Assembly: GCA_905215655.1 (NCBI GenBank)
Contig: CAJMQT010000034.1
Location: 1 to 18,037 of the forward strand
Source: an uncultured bacterium
GTDB taxonomy: Bacteria > Bacteroidota > Bacteroidia > Bacteroidales > Bacteroidaceae
Direction of reading: 5' to 3'
DNA length: 18,037 nt
The translations under genes were made by a program, and so were the position numbers. Positions 1 through 6,430 of the stretch are shown piece after piece (position 1 is the first letter of the stretch; every line of letters starts with the position of its first letter). The notes under the pieces were generated by a model. It was not told the DNA's origin. It saw only the letters and a list, made by a program, of their open reading frames with translations, and did not search any database.

Positions 1-9
1 ATCAAATCA

Positions 10-28
10 GACGTGCCGAAGGCACGTC
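10..28. repeat. Short palindrome, GACGTGCC-GAA-GGCACGTC
   Basis: Perfect 8-bp arms (10-17 and 21-28) around a 3-base loop, followed by CCCTACAT. It lies 34 bp beyond the stop codon of the mutarotase gene. A closely related palindrome plus the same GTCCCT(A/G)CAT flank recurs near 16338-16362, and the flank ATCAAATCA to its left matches, inverted, the bases right of the palindrome at 16289-16305. It is therefore a dispersed intergenic repeat, not unique sequence. There is no U-run, so I do not call it a terminator. Confidence 0.6.
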
Positions 29-61
29 CCTACATCGCGGATTGTTCCGCTTAAACGTTTA

Positions 62-439
62 TTATTCATACAGGAAGAACACCCGTTCCATCATCTGCCA
101 CTTCTCGTCAGATGTCGCTTCGGCGGCGCAGTTCTGGAATTGTGCCACATGCTCTTCCCACTCCTGCTGTCTCGGCAGCGTGGCGAGGCGCGCCATTGCC
201 TCGTCCCAGTTGAAGTCGAGGGGTGCGTCTACGATCATGAACAGCCTGTTGCCGAGCAGGTAAATCTCCATTTCGAGGATGCCAACGGCTTTTATCCCCT
301 CTTTAATCTCGTCCCAGAAGTGCTCTTTGTCGTGCGCTTCGCGATAACGGCGGATAAGCTCCGCGTCGTTTTTAAGCTCCATTGTCTGGCAATACCGCTT
401 TACGGGCATGCCGAATTCTTTTGTCTTGTAACCTTCCAT
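62..439 (-). CDS. rhaM: L-rhamnose mutarotase (RhaM family)
   Basis: 125 aa, predicted cytoplasmic enzyme that interconverts the alpha and beta anomers of L-rhamnose, supplying the form used by rhamnose isomerase. Family features visible: the opening KRYCQTMEL strand, Y32-x3-H36 followed by H40-F41-W42, the EIYLLGNRLFMIVD core with Y60, W94 in the QQEWEEHV helix, and the closing MERVFFL strand. Y32, H36, Y60 and W94 align with the residues regarded as active-site residues in E. coli RhaM. Family members are about 104-110 aa. The extra N-terminal residues mean the true start could be Met11 (position 409), but an AGGAGG-like sequence precedes Met1 at some distance, so the longer form is given. 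It is a single gene flanked by repeats; no rhaA, rhaB, rhaD or rhaT is seen. It could act on a related deoxysugar such as fucose, but the sequence looks closer to RhaM. Confidence 0.88.
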   Translation of the reverse strand: MEGYKTKEFGMPVKRYCQTMELKNDAELIRRYREAHDKEHFWDEIKEGIKAVGILEMEIYLLGNRLFMIVDAPLDFNWDEAMARLATLPRQQEWEEHVAQFQNCAAEATSDEKWQMMERVFFLYE

Positions 440-487
440 GTCTTTTGATTTAAGCCCGAAACCTCCTTCCGACCTTATCGAATGGAA

Positions 488-516
488 GTCCCCTCCTAAC
501 CTCCCCGAGGGGAGGA
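488..516 (-). repeat. Inverted copy of the C/G-rich intergenic repeat
   Basis: This stretch reads as the reverse complement of the repeat unit at 610-645 with a few mismatches, and shares its CTCCCCGAGGGGAG core. The rest of the 440-702 gap holds AT-rich sequence and no gene. Confidence 0.6.
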
Positions 517-609
517 AATGAAGTTAGCTTTGTTGTTAGTTAATAGATGTATTTAGTTAATTCAATCATTCTGAACTCTTTACTCCCTTTATTTACCCTC
601 GCCCAATCT

Positions 610-690
610 GTTCTCCTCCCCTCGGGGAGGCTGGGAGGGGGCTGTCCCCTTTTTGTTCTCCTCCCCTCGGGGAGGCTGGGAGGGGGCTGT
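610..690. repeat. Two direct copies of a 36-bp C/G-rich repeat
   Basis: Identical 36-bp units at 610-645 and 655-690 (45-bp period), each with the palindromic core CCTCCCCTCGGGGAGG followed by CTGGGAGGGGGCTGT. A third, inverted copy lies at 488-516. Related C-rich sequence begins at the far right of the window (17989-18037). It sits downstream of dusB, between two minus-strand genes, and each core could fold as a GC hairpin. No U-run follows on the minus strand, so terminator function is not supported. Confidence 0.75.
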
Positions 691-702
691 TGTTTCTTTG
701 TT

Positions 703-1686
703 TTATTCCTTTAATTTCTCCCTGCATTCTTCCAGAATGGCGGTCAGCTCGTCCACGGTCGACGCCCTTAACATGGCGATGCGCGTCTGACGGAAGTCGG
801 GAATGCCCTTGAATATCGGGCTTGCGGCGAGATGACGGCGCGTGTGCAGAATGCCGCGATACTCGTCGATGCGCTCCACATTGATGCGCAGCTGCTCTTC
901 GAGGATGTCTATCTTGGCGTCAAGATCGAGCGTGTCGTCGGGCGCGTTGCCGTCAAGATAATCCCTAAATTCCTTGAAAAGCCACGGATGACCGAACGTT
1001 GCGCGACCTATCATCACCGCGTCCACGCCGTAACGCTCGAACGCCAGCCGCGCCTCTTCGGGCGTCGTGATGTCTCCGTTGCCTATTATCGGTATGTGGA
1101 TGCGCGGGTTTCGCTTCACTTCGCCTATCAAAGACCAGTCGGCATTGCCCGTGTACATCTGGGCGCGGGTACGTCCGTGTATTGTCAGAGCCTCTATCCC
1201 GCAGTCTTGCAGGCGCTCCGCCAGTTCGGTGATTATAAGCTCCTCGCTGTTCCAGCCGAGCCTTGTCTTCACCGTTACGGGCACTTTTACCGCCTTTACC
1301 ACCTCCCGCGTGATGTCGAGCAGCAGCGGAATATTGCGCAGCATGCCTGCTCCGGCGCCCTTGCCGGCAACCTTCTTCACCGGACAACCGAAGTTAAGGT
1401 CTATCAGGTCGGGCCCTGCCTGCTCCACAATCTTTGCCGCCTCGACCATCTGAGGCACGTCGCGACCGTATATCTGTATGCCCACGGGGCGCTCGTCGTC
1501 GCTTATCGTCAGCTTGCTCACCGTCGATTTGACGTCTCTGACGAGCGCTTCGGCGCTCACGAACTCGGTGTAGACCATCGCCGCGCCGTAGCGTTTGCAC
1601 AGCCGTCGGAACCCTATGTCGGTGACATCTTCCATCGGCGCCAGCAACAGAGGCTGCCGCCCGAAATCCATTTCGCGTATCTTCAT
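703..1686 (-). CDS. dusB: tRNA-dihydrouridine synthase (DusB-like)
   Basis: 327 aa flavoenzyme that reduces uridine to dihydrouridine in the tRNA D-loop, using FMN and NAD(P)H. Seen in order: the LAPMEDVTD FMN-binding strand (residues 15-23), the NFGCPVKKV motif with the catalytic cysteine C101, K140 in TVKTRLGW, H170 in IHGRTRAQMY, the IGNGDI loop, and the IGRATFGHPWLF phosphate-binding end of the TIM barrel. Then comes a helical C-terminal domain (HTRRHLAASPIFKG) that docks tRNA. Length is normal for the family. The start codon is 10 bp after the dprA stop, so the two are probably one transcript. Assignment to Dus is firm; the DusB subfamily rests on overall resemblance. Confidence 0.95.
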   Translation of the reverse strand: MKIREMDFGRQPLLLAPMEDVTDIGFRRLCKRYGAAMVYTEFVSAEALVRDVKSTVSKLTISDDERPVGIQIYGRDVPQMVEAAKIVEQAGPDLIDLNFGCPVKKVAGKGAGAGMLRNIPLLLDITREVVKAVKVPVTVKTRLGWNSEELIITELAERLQDCGIEALTIHGRTRAQMYTGNADWSLIGEVKRNPRIHIPIIGNGDITTPEEARLAFERYGVDAVMIGRATFGHPWLFKEFRDYLDGNAPDDTLDLDAKIDILEEQLRINVERIDEYRGILHTRRHLAASPIFKGIPDFRQTRIAMLRASTVDELTAILEECREKLKE

Positions 1687-1696
1687 TCTTCCGTTT

Positions 1697-2824
1697 TTAT
1701 CTTATCAAGTGATAAATGCCGCCTGCAAGACACTTCACAACGCCTTTCATCTCGAGCGAGAAGAGGGTGGAGGCGAGCTTGCCGACAGCCGTCCCGGTCG
1801 TCGCGGCGAGCGTGTTGACCTGCATGTCGTTATCGTTTTTCAGCACGTCGACCACCGCCTGCTCTTCGGCTGACAGCTCGGGGAAGAGCGACCGCTCTAT
1901 TCCCTGTTCCTTCGCCTTCGTCATTTGCGCCTCGGTCTGCCAGCCGAGCACTTTTATCATGTCGTCTGCCGAGCAGATGAGCGTAGCCTTGCTGTCGCGT
2001 ATCAGGTTGTTGCAACCTTCGGAATAAGCGTCGTCCGTGCGGCCGGGGAAGGCGAACACGTCGCGGTTATACTCGTTTGCGAGGCGTGCCGTGACCAGTC
2101 CGCCGCCGTGAGAGGCGCTCTCCACCACCACCGTTGCGTCGCTCATGCCCGCCACGATGCGGTTGCGCCGCAGGAAGTTCAGCTTGTCGGCGTTGGTCTT
2201 GGTAAAGTGTTCGGTAAGCAGTCCGCCCTGTTCCGTCATGCGGCGTGCCGTGTCCTTATGCCTTGCAGGATAGAGATAGTCCAGTCCGTGGGCAAGAACG
2301 GCGACGGTGTCCATGCCGTTGGCGAGCGCCTCACGATGGGCGCAGATGTCTATTCCGTATGCCAGTCCGCTGACAACGAGCGTGTCGGGACACAGCTCCC
2401 GCAGTCTGCCGACAAATCTGCGGACGCAGTCCTGACCGTAAACGGTGGCATGGCGCGTGCCGACGATGTCGATTACGTGCCGCCGGTTCAGGTCTGCCGT
2501 ACCCTTGTAGAACAGCACCGGCGGTGCGTCTTCGCATACGGCGAGCCGCTGCGGATAGTCCGTGTCGTCGTGACAGATGATCTTTATGCCGCTCCTTATG
2601 CTGTATTCGATTTCTTCGTCAGCCCTTTTCCTCGCCCCGTCGATGTCTTTCAGGGCACGCATTACGGACAACGAGCAGTCGGGCATGACGTCTCTTATGC
2701 CGTGGCGTCCCTCGATCACAGCCGTGGCGCCACCCATGCGGCGGCACAACTCGATGATGTCGGCAGGCTTGAAGTGCCCGATCGCGGCAAGGGTGAGCAT
2801 GTTAAGGGTTTCTTGGTCGGACAT
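1697..2824 (-). CDS. dprA: DNA-processing protein DprA
   Basis: 375 aa. DprA loads RecA on incoming single-stranded DNA and protects it during natural transformation; many non-competent bacteria keep it too. Domain order: an N-terminal helical SAM/HhH-like region (about 1-70), the Rossmann-like DNA-binding fold (about 85-295), and a C-terminal winged helix (about 315-375). Family motifs seen: VGTR (121-124; usually VGSR), SGLAYGID (152-159), GGLLTEH (200-206), FLRRNRIVAGMSD (217-229), and FAFPGRTDD followed by GCNNLI. The length is typical. It is first gene of a pair with dusB, an arrangement inferred from the 10-bp spacing. No comEC, comM or other competence gene lies in the window. Confidence 0.96.
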   Translation of the reverse strand: MSDQETLNMLTLAAIGHFKPADIIELCRRMGGATAVIEGRHGIRDVMPDCSLSVMRALKDIDGARKRADEEIEYSIRSGIKIICHDDTDYPQRLAVCEDAPPVLFYKGTADLNRRHVIDIVGTRHATVYGQDCVRRFVGRLRELCPDTLVVSGLAYGIDICAHREALANGMDTVAVLAHGLDYLYPARHKDTARRMTEQGGLLTEHFTKTNADKLNFLRRNRIVAGMSDATVVVESASHGGGLVTARLANEYNRDVFAFPGRTDDAYSEGCNNLIRDSKATLICSADDMIKVLGWQTEAQMTKAKEQGIERSLFPELSAEEQAVVDVLKNDNDMQVNTLAATTGTAVGKLASTLFSLEMKGVVKCLAGGIYHLIR

Positions 2825-2890
2825 TGTTTCTTTTATGTTGAGGGGTTTTAAATTATGAATTAAGAGCTATCTTTAATTAAGAATTAAGAG

Positions 2891-3002
2891 TTAAGAAACG
2901 AAGTTCGGCGTTAAGCCAATTAAGAAAATATGCTTTTGGACTTTTTCAATCCTTCAATTCTCAATCCTTTCAACTGGCTTAACGCCGAACTTCGTTTCTT
3001 AA
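2891..3002. repeat. 28-bp perfect inverted repeat between dprA and the thioesterase gene
   Basis: Arms at 2891-2918 and 2975-3002 are perfect reverse complements over 28 bp, with the core AAACGAAGTTCGGCGTTAAG. A 56-bp spacer separates them. Both arms are extended outward by TTAAGAATT-type words (2872-2890; 3003-3028). The spacer contains a 16-bp segment (2918-2933) found inverted at 4083-4098, plus CTTCAATTCTCAATCC-type sequence like that at 6391-6430. No coding sequence is present. It is a large foldback lying just downstream of the thioesterase stop and about 70 bp upstream of the dprA start. It could serve as terminator, RNA end protection, or be a MITE-like element. Confidence 0.85.
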
Positions 3003-3026
3003 TTCTTAACTCTTAACTCTTAATTC

Positions 3027-3428
3027 TTATTGAATCCATTGCTTGAAAGCTGCATCGTACTCGGCGCTTTCGCCCATGCGGCCGTTCACCAGACAGACAA
3101 TGTCTATCTTCGCGCGGAAGCAGAGCTTGTTGTCGGCGGCGCGAAAGATGTCCTGATAAAAGGCGTAACGTATGCCTTCTTTTTTCAGGTTGAGGCATGA
3201 CAGCATCTCGTCGTCGCATCTCAGCGGCGTCTTGAATTGCAGGTTCATACGTGCCACGACGGCGTCGACACCCTTGCGGTGCATCTCTGCGAAGCTCAGT
3301 CCACACTCTTTGAGGAAGAGGTGGCGCGTATGCTCGGCGTAATGCAGGTAGTTTGCGTTGTTCACTATCCCTTCGATGTCGCACTCATAGTCGCGAACGA
3401 GCAGCTTTGTTGTAAAGGCGTATTCCAT
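3027..3428 (-). CDS. Acyl-CoA thioesterase, hotdog fold (4HBT/YbgC-like)
   Basis: 133 aa, a single hotdog domain of the 4-hydroxybenzoyl-CoA thioesterase superfamily, likely hydrolysing acyl-CoA or acyl-ACP thioesters in the cytoplasm. The diagnostic N-terminal signature is present: VRDYECDIEGIVNNANYLHY (residues 11-30), with D17 at the usual catalytic aspartate position followed by the G-x-V-x-N-x-x-Y turn. The central strand RMNLQFKTPLRCDDEM also fits. The length is typical. The gene begins 8 bp after the LOG-family stop, so they are probably co-transcribed. Substrate cannot be read from sequence; no Tol-Pal genes, the usual ybgC neighbours, are here. Confidence 0.88.
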   Translation of the reverse strand: MEYAFTTKLLVRDYECDIEGIVNNANYLHYAEHTRHLFLKECGLSFAEMHRKGVDAVVARMNLQFKTPLRCDDEMLSCLNLKKEGIRYAFYQDIFRAADNKLCFRAKIDIVCLVNGRMGESAEYDAAFKQWIQ

Positions 3429-3436
3429 TTTTCGAT

Positions 3437-3970
3437 TTATTCTTCAATTAAGCCGGTAAGTTCTTCCAGACAGTCGGCTGTCTTTATAAGTCTTCGCCAG
3501 TCGCCCCTTATCATTCCGCGGCTCTGCATGTCGTAGAGGAGGGCGATGAGGCTGTTCCAGAAACCCTTCATGTTATAAAGTATTACGGGCTTTGAGTGAT
3601 AGCCGATGGTTGCCGACGCCGCGACGGTGAACACCTCGTCGAGCGTGCCAATGCCGCCGGGCAGCGCTATGACGACGTCGCTCTGCGCCAGCAAGAGGTC
3701 TTTGCGGTCGCTCAGATTGTCGCAAGAGATTGTTACGTCGACGTTGTCGCTCTTCCTGCCTCCCTGCTCGATGATTGTCGGAACCACGCCGACGGTCTTT
3801 CCACCTGCCGAGCGTGTGGCGGCGGCCACGCACTCCATAAGTCCCATGTTGCAGCCGCCGAAGACAATGGTGTGTCCATTTGCGCCTGCCCAACGTCCCA
3901 ACTCTTCCGTCATCCGGAAGAAATCGGGGTCTATATCGGCGTTAGCCGAACAAAAAACAGCTATTCTCAT
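3437..3970 (-). CDS. LOG family protein (nucleoside 5'-monophosphate phosphoribohydrolase)
   Basis: 177 aa Rossmann-fold protein. LOG enzymes release the base from a nucleoside 5'-monophosphate (cytokinin-riboside type, or AMP in bacterial homologues) giving ribose 5-phosphate. Motifs seen: the opening RIAVFCSAN, the GGCNMGLM loop (38-45), the R89-K90 pair in LSDRKDLLL, and the signature PGGIGTLDE (104-112) that carries the catalytic residues. The length is typical of the short, type-I LOG group. First gene of a pair with the thioesterase. A TATCTTTG promoter box ends only 7 nt before the start codon, so the mRNA may be nearly leaderless (see promoter entry). Older annotation of such proteins as lysine decarboxylase is not supported by function. 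Confidence 0.93.
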   Translation of the reverse strand: MRIAVFCSANADIDPDFFRMTEELGRWAGANGHTIVFGGCNMGLMECVAAATRSAGGKTVGVVPTIIEQGGRKSDNVDVTISCDNLSDRKDLLLAQSDVVIALPGGIGTLDEVFTVAASATIGYHSKPVILYNMKGFWNSLIALLYDMQSRGMIRGDWRRLIKTADCLEELTGLIEE

Positions 3971-3977
3971 AATGGTG

Positions 3978-3985
3978 CAAAGATA
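3978..3985 (-). promoter_or_regulatory. Promoter -7 box TATCTTTG for the LOG gene
   Basis: Reading the minus strand, TATCTTTG matches the Bacteroidetes -7 consensus TAnnTTTG. It ends 7 nt before the ATG of the LOG gene. Transcription would start a few bases downstream, leaving a 5' leader of roughly 0-5 nt. No clear -33 TTTG box is seen; the upstream sequence is AT-rich repeat. Confidence 0.6.
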
Positions 3986-4169
3986 CAGTTAAATTAAGAA
4001 TTATGAATTAAGAATTAAGAAAAATACACTTTTATGGAATGAGACAAATGGGACTTATGGGACAAATAAGCATAGCGCCAAGGCATATTTTCTTAATTCT
4101 TAACTCTTAATTCTTAATTCTTAACTCTTAATTCTTAATTTGTTTACCTCTTAATTCTTAATTTAACAC
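3986..4169. repeat. AT-rich TTAAGAATT-word repeat region in the divergent promoter
   Basis: The left arm (about 3991-4025) and right arm (about 4083-4163) are made of repeated TTAAGAATT / AATTCTTAA words in opposite orientation, giving a large imperfect foldback around a unique loop of about 57 bp (4026-4082). The 16-bp segment 4083-4098 (GCATATTTTCTTAATT) recurs inverted at 2918-2933, and a near copy is at 6180-6194. The right half separates the deaD promoter box from upstream sequence. No gene is seen here. Confidence 0.75.
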
Positions 4170-4177
4170 TATCTTTG
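4170..4177 (+). promoter_or_regulatory. Promoter -7 box TATCTTTG for deaD
   Basis: TATCTTTG matches the TAnnTTTG Bacteroidetes -7 consensus and lies 24 bp before the TTG start of the helicase, implying a leader of about 20 nt. It mirrors the box on the other strand at 3978-3985. No well-spaced -33 TTTG was found. Confidence 0.6.
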
Positions 4178-4201
4178 CAACGCATTAATAATTAAGTAGT
4201 T

Positions 4202-6118
4202 TTGAAGACATTTGAAGAATTGGGCGTCAGCGAAGAAATTCGCCGCGCCATTGAAGAACTGGGTTTTGAACAACCTATGCCCGTGCAGGAGGAGGTGATA
4301 CCATACCTGCTCGGCAACAGAAACGACGTCATCGCACTGGCTCAGACCGGCACGGGAAAGACCGCCGCCTTCGGCATTCCGCTCATTCAGCGCACCGACT
4401 CGCGCGTCCGTCAGACGCAGGCGCTCGTGCTCAGTCCCACACGCGAGCTGTGCTTGCAGATAGCCGACGACCTTAAAGACTTCTCCAAGTATGCCGGCGG
4501 CATAAACGTCGTTGCCGTCTACGGCGGAACATCCATCGAAAACCAGATACGCGCGCTGCAAAAGGGCGCACAGATCATCGTCGCCACGCCCGGCAGACTT
4601 ATCGACCTGATGCACCGCGGGGCGGCTAAGCTCGGAGCGGTGAAGAACGTTGTGCTCGACGAGGCGGACGAAATGCTCAACATGGGATTTTCAGAAAGCA
4701 TCGACGAGATACTCGAAGGCGTGCCCGAAGACCGTAACACGCTGCTCTTCTCGGCGACGATGAGCAAGGAGATAGAGAAGATAGCCCTCAACTATCTGCA
4801 CGAACCGAAAGAGATTGTGGTGGGAAGCCGCAACGAGGGGGCGGAACACGTGAACCACATTTATTATATGGTGAACGCCAAAGACAAATATCTCGCCCTG
4901 AAACGCGTCGTTGACTATAACCCGAAAATCTTCGCGATAATCTTCTGCCGCACGAAGCGCGAGACGCAGGAGATAGCCGACAAACTAATTCACGACGGTT
5001 ACAACGCCGAGTCATTGCACGGAGATCTGTCGCAACAGCAGCGCGACCTGACCATGCAGAAGTTTCGTCAGCACCTCACCCAGCTGCTCGTGGCAACCGA
5101 CGTGGCGGCACGCGGACTTGACGTTGACGATCTGACGCACGTGATAAACTTCGGTCTGCCCGACGACACGGAGAGCTATACGCACCGCAGCGGACGAACG
5201 GGGCGCGCTGGAAAGAAGGGCACGTCAATAGCCATAATCCACACCCGCGAGCGCCGCAAGATGCGCGACATAGAGAAAACCATCGGCAAGGAGTTTGTGG
5301 AAGGCGAGATACCTTCGGCGCGCGAGATATGCAAGAAGCAGCTTTACAAGGTGATGGACCAGATACTCAAAACCGATGTGAACGAGGAGGAGATAGCTCC
5401 CTTCATGCCGGACATCAACCGTTATTTCGAGTACATCGACAAAGACGATATCATAAAGAAAATAGTAAGTCTCGAATTCGGTAAGTTCCTCGCTTACTAC
5501 GCTGACGCGCCGGAGATAGAAAAGCCGTCGACGAAAAGCGAGAAGACCAAGAACGAGCGTGGCAAGACAGAGCGCCGCCGCGACCACAAGCCCGAAGCGG
5601 GCTACAAACGCCTGTTTATCAACCTCGGAAAGGTGGACGGTTTCTATCCCGGAGAAATCATGCAGTTTATCAACCGCCACATCGAGGGACGTCAGGAGGT
5701 GGGCAACATCGACCTGATGAGCAAGTTTTCATACATCGAAGTGCCCGAACGCGACGCCCGCAAAGTGATGAACGCCATCGACGGAGCACGCTACAAAGGG
5801 CGCGAGGTGCGCTGTAACGACGCCGACCGCGGCGCCACACCGCAGCGCAAAGGCAGGAAAGGCTCTGACAACGGCGGCAAGCAACGCCCCGACAACAGCT
5901 TTGAACGCTTTGAGAAGAAGTCGAAACGCCGTGGCGAACAGACCTCCGACCGTAACGACAACGCTGGAAAGCGCCGCAACGGCAGTCGTGACTTTGCCGA
6001 GAACGGCAGGAAAGACGACTGGCGCCAGTTCTTCCGGAACAATGATGTCAAGCTGAAAGGCGAAGAGCCCGATTTCAGTGAAGAGGGCTGGGCACGCCGC
6101 CGTCCGAAGAAAAAATGA
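4202..6118 (+). CDS. deaD: DEAD-box ATP-dependent RNA helicase, DeaD/CsdA type
   Basis: 638 aa. Unwinds structured RNA using ATP, in ribosome assembly and mRNA turnover, often induced in cold. Helicase motifs in order: F-Q motif with GFEQPMPVQ (21-29), Walker A AQTGTGKT (47-54), PTRELCLQ (79-86), TPGRL (129-133), DEAD (153-156), SAT (184-186), IIFCRTK (246-252), ATDVAARGLD (298-307) and HRSGRTGRAG (328-337). A linker leads to a DbpA-type RNA-binding domain (about 468-540, YKRLFINLGKVDGFYPGEI), then a basic Arg/Lys/Asn/Gly-rich disordered tail. The start is TTG: an in-frame TAA lies at 4193-4195, no ATG or GTG intervenes, and the next ATG (Met26) would cut off the Q motif. The promoter box is at 4170-4177. 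The gene stands alone and points away from its neighbours. Confidence 0.96.
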   Translation: MKTFEELGVSEEIRRAIEELGFEQPMPVQEEVIPYLLGNRNDVIALAQTGTGKTAAFGIPLIQRTDSRVRQTQALVLSPTRELCLQIADDLKDFSKYAGGINVVAVYGGTSIENQIRALQKGAQIIVATPGRLIDLMHRGAAKLGAVKNVVLDEADEMLNMGFSESIDEILEGVPEDRNTLLFSATMSKEIEKIALNYLHEPKEIVVGSRNEGAEHVNHIYYMVNAKDKYLALKRVVDYNPKIFAIIFCRTKRETQEIADKLIHDGYNAESLHGDLSQQQRDLTMQKFRQHLTQLLVATDVAARGLDVDDLTHVINFGLPDDTESYTHRSGRTGRAGKKGTSIAIIHTRERRKMRDIEKTIGKEFVEGEIPSAREICKKQLYKVMDQILKTDVNEEEIAPFMPDINRYFEYIDKDDIIKKIVSLEFGKFLAYYADAPEIEKPSTKSEKTKNERGKTERRRDHKPEAGYKRLFINLGKVDGFYPGEIMQFINRHIEGRQEVGNIDLMSKFSYIEVPERDARKVMNAIDGARYKGREVRCNDADRGATPQRKGRKGSDNGGKQRPDNSFERFEKKSKRRGEQTSDRNDNAGKRRNGSRDFAENGRKDDWRQFFRNNDVKLKGEEPDFSEEGWARRRPKKK

Positions 6119-6122
6119 AAAA

Positions 6123-6231
6123 TTGAATTAAGAAAATTAAGAGTTAAGAATTAAGAATTAAGAAAAATAGCAACGAGGGATATTTTCTTAATTCTTAATT
6201 CTTAATTTTCTTAACTCTTAATTCTTAATTT
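6123..6231. repeat. AT-rich foldback just after deaD, possible terminator
   Basis: The segments 6144-6169 and 6181-6205 form a stem of about 25 bp (one bulged A) made of TTAAGAATT words around an 11-base loop containing GCAACGAGGG. Outer TTAAGAGTTAAGAA-type words extend the pairing imperfectly. It begins within a few bases of the deaD stop codon. Like the foldbacks at 2872-3028 and 3986-4169, it carries AAGAAAA(A)TA next to the loop. A terminator role is plausible by position; the stem is AT-rich with no classic GC stem and U-run. Confidence 0.7.
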
Positions 6232-6255
6232 ACGAAGTGCCTCTTCTTTCAATTT

Positions 6256-6345
6256 CAAAAGGCGGTCTTTTATCTTCTGAAAGACCGCCTTTTGCATGCT
6301 GAAAGCTTGCCTTTTACAAGGTAAAAGACCGCCTTTTGTAAAACG
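6256..6345. repeat. 22-bp-periodic palindromic array (array A), includes a 15-bp hairpin
   Basis: Four units start at 6257, 6280, 6302 and 6324, each an A-run, a six-to-eight-base GC-rich core, and CTTTT-type T-run, followed by a spacer of about six bases. Units 1 and 2 pair as a perfect 15-bp stem (6256-6270 with 6280-6294) around the core AAGGCGGTCTTT. Unit 4 repeats AAAGACCGCCTTTTG of unit 2. The segment 6311-6327 is also palindromic (CTTTTAC-AAG-GTAAAAG). It lies between the convergent ends of deaD and the rhamnosidase gene, so a bidirectional terminator role is possible. The 22-bp phasing is shared with the array at 17675-17784. Confidence 0.7.
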
Positions 6346-6390
6346 CCTGATTGCCGATGAAAATCGTAAGGAAATCCGCTTGTTTCCTTT

Positions 6391-6430
6391 CAATTTTCCT
6401 TCAATCTTTTAATTTTCCTTCAATCTTTCA
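6391..6430. repeat. 19-bp tandem repeat overlapping the end of the rhamnosidase gene
   Basis: AATTTTCCTTCAATCTTTT at 6392-6410 is followed directly by a copy at 6411-6429 with one mismatch. The second copy spans the stop codon of the GH78 gene (6420-6422) and continues as CAATTCTTCAAT into its last codons. So the final residues EELKD are encoded by intergenic-type repeat sequence. Confidence 0.7.

Noticed and set aside
610..690. Rho-independent terminator for dusB
   Set aside because: The GC palindrome could fold, but no U-run follows it on the minus strand and the whole unit is a duplicated dispersed repeat.
832..1818. 328-aa plus-strand frame opposite dusB (and similar long antisense frames at 1925-2851 and 8925-9998)
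   Set aside because: Shadow frames of strongly conserved minus-strand genes in GC-balanced coding DNA; low-complexity His/Arg/Val-rich translations without motifs.
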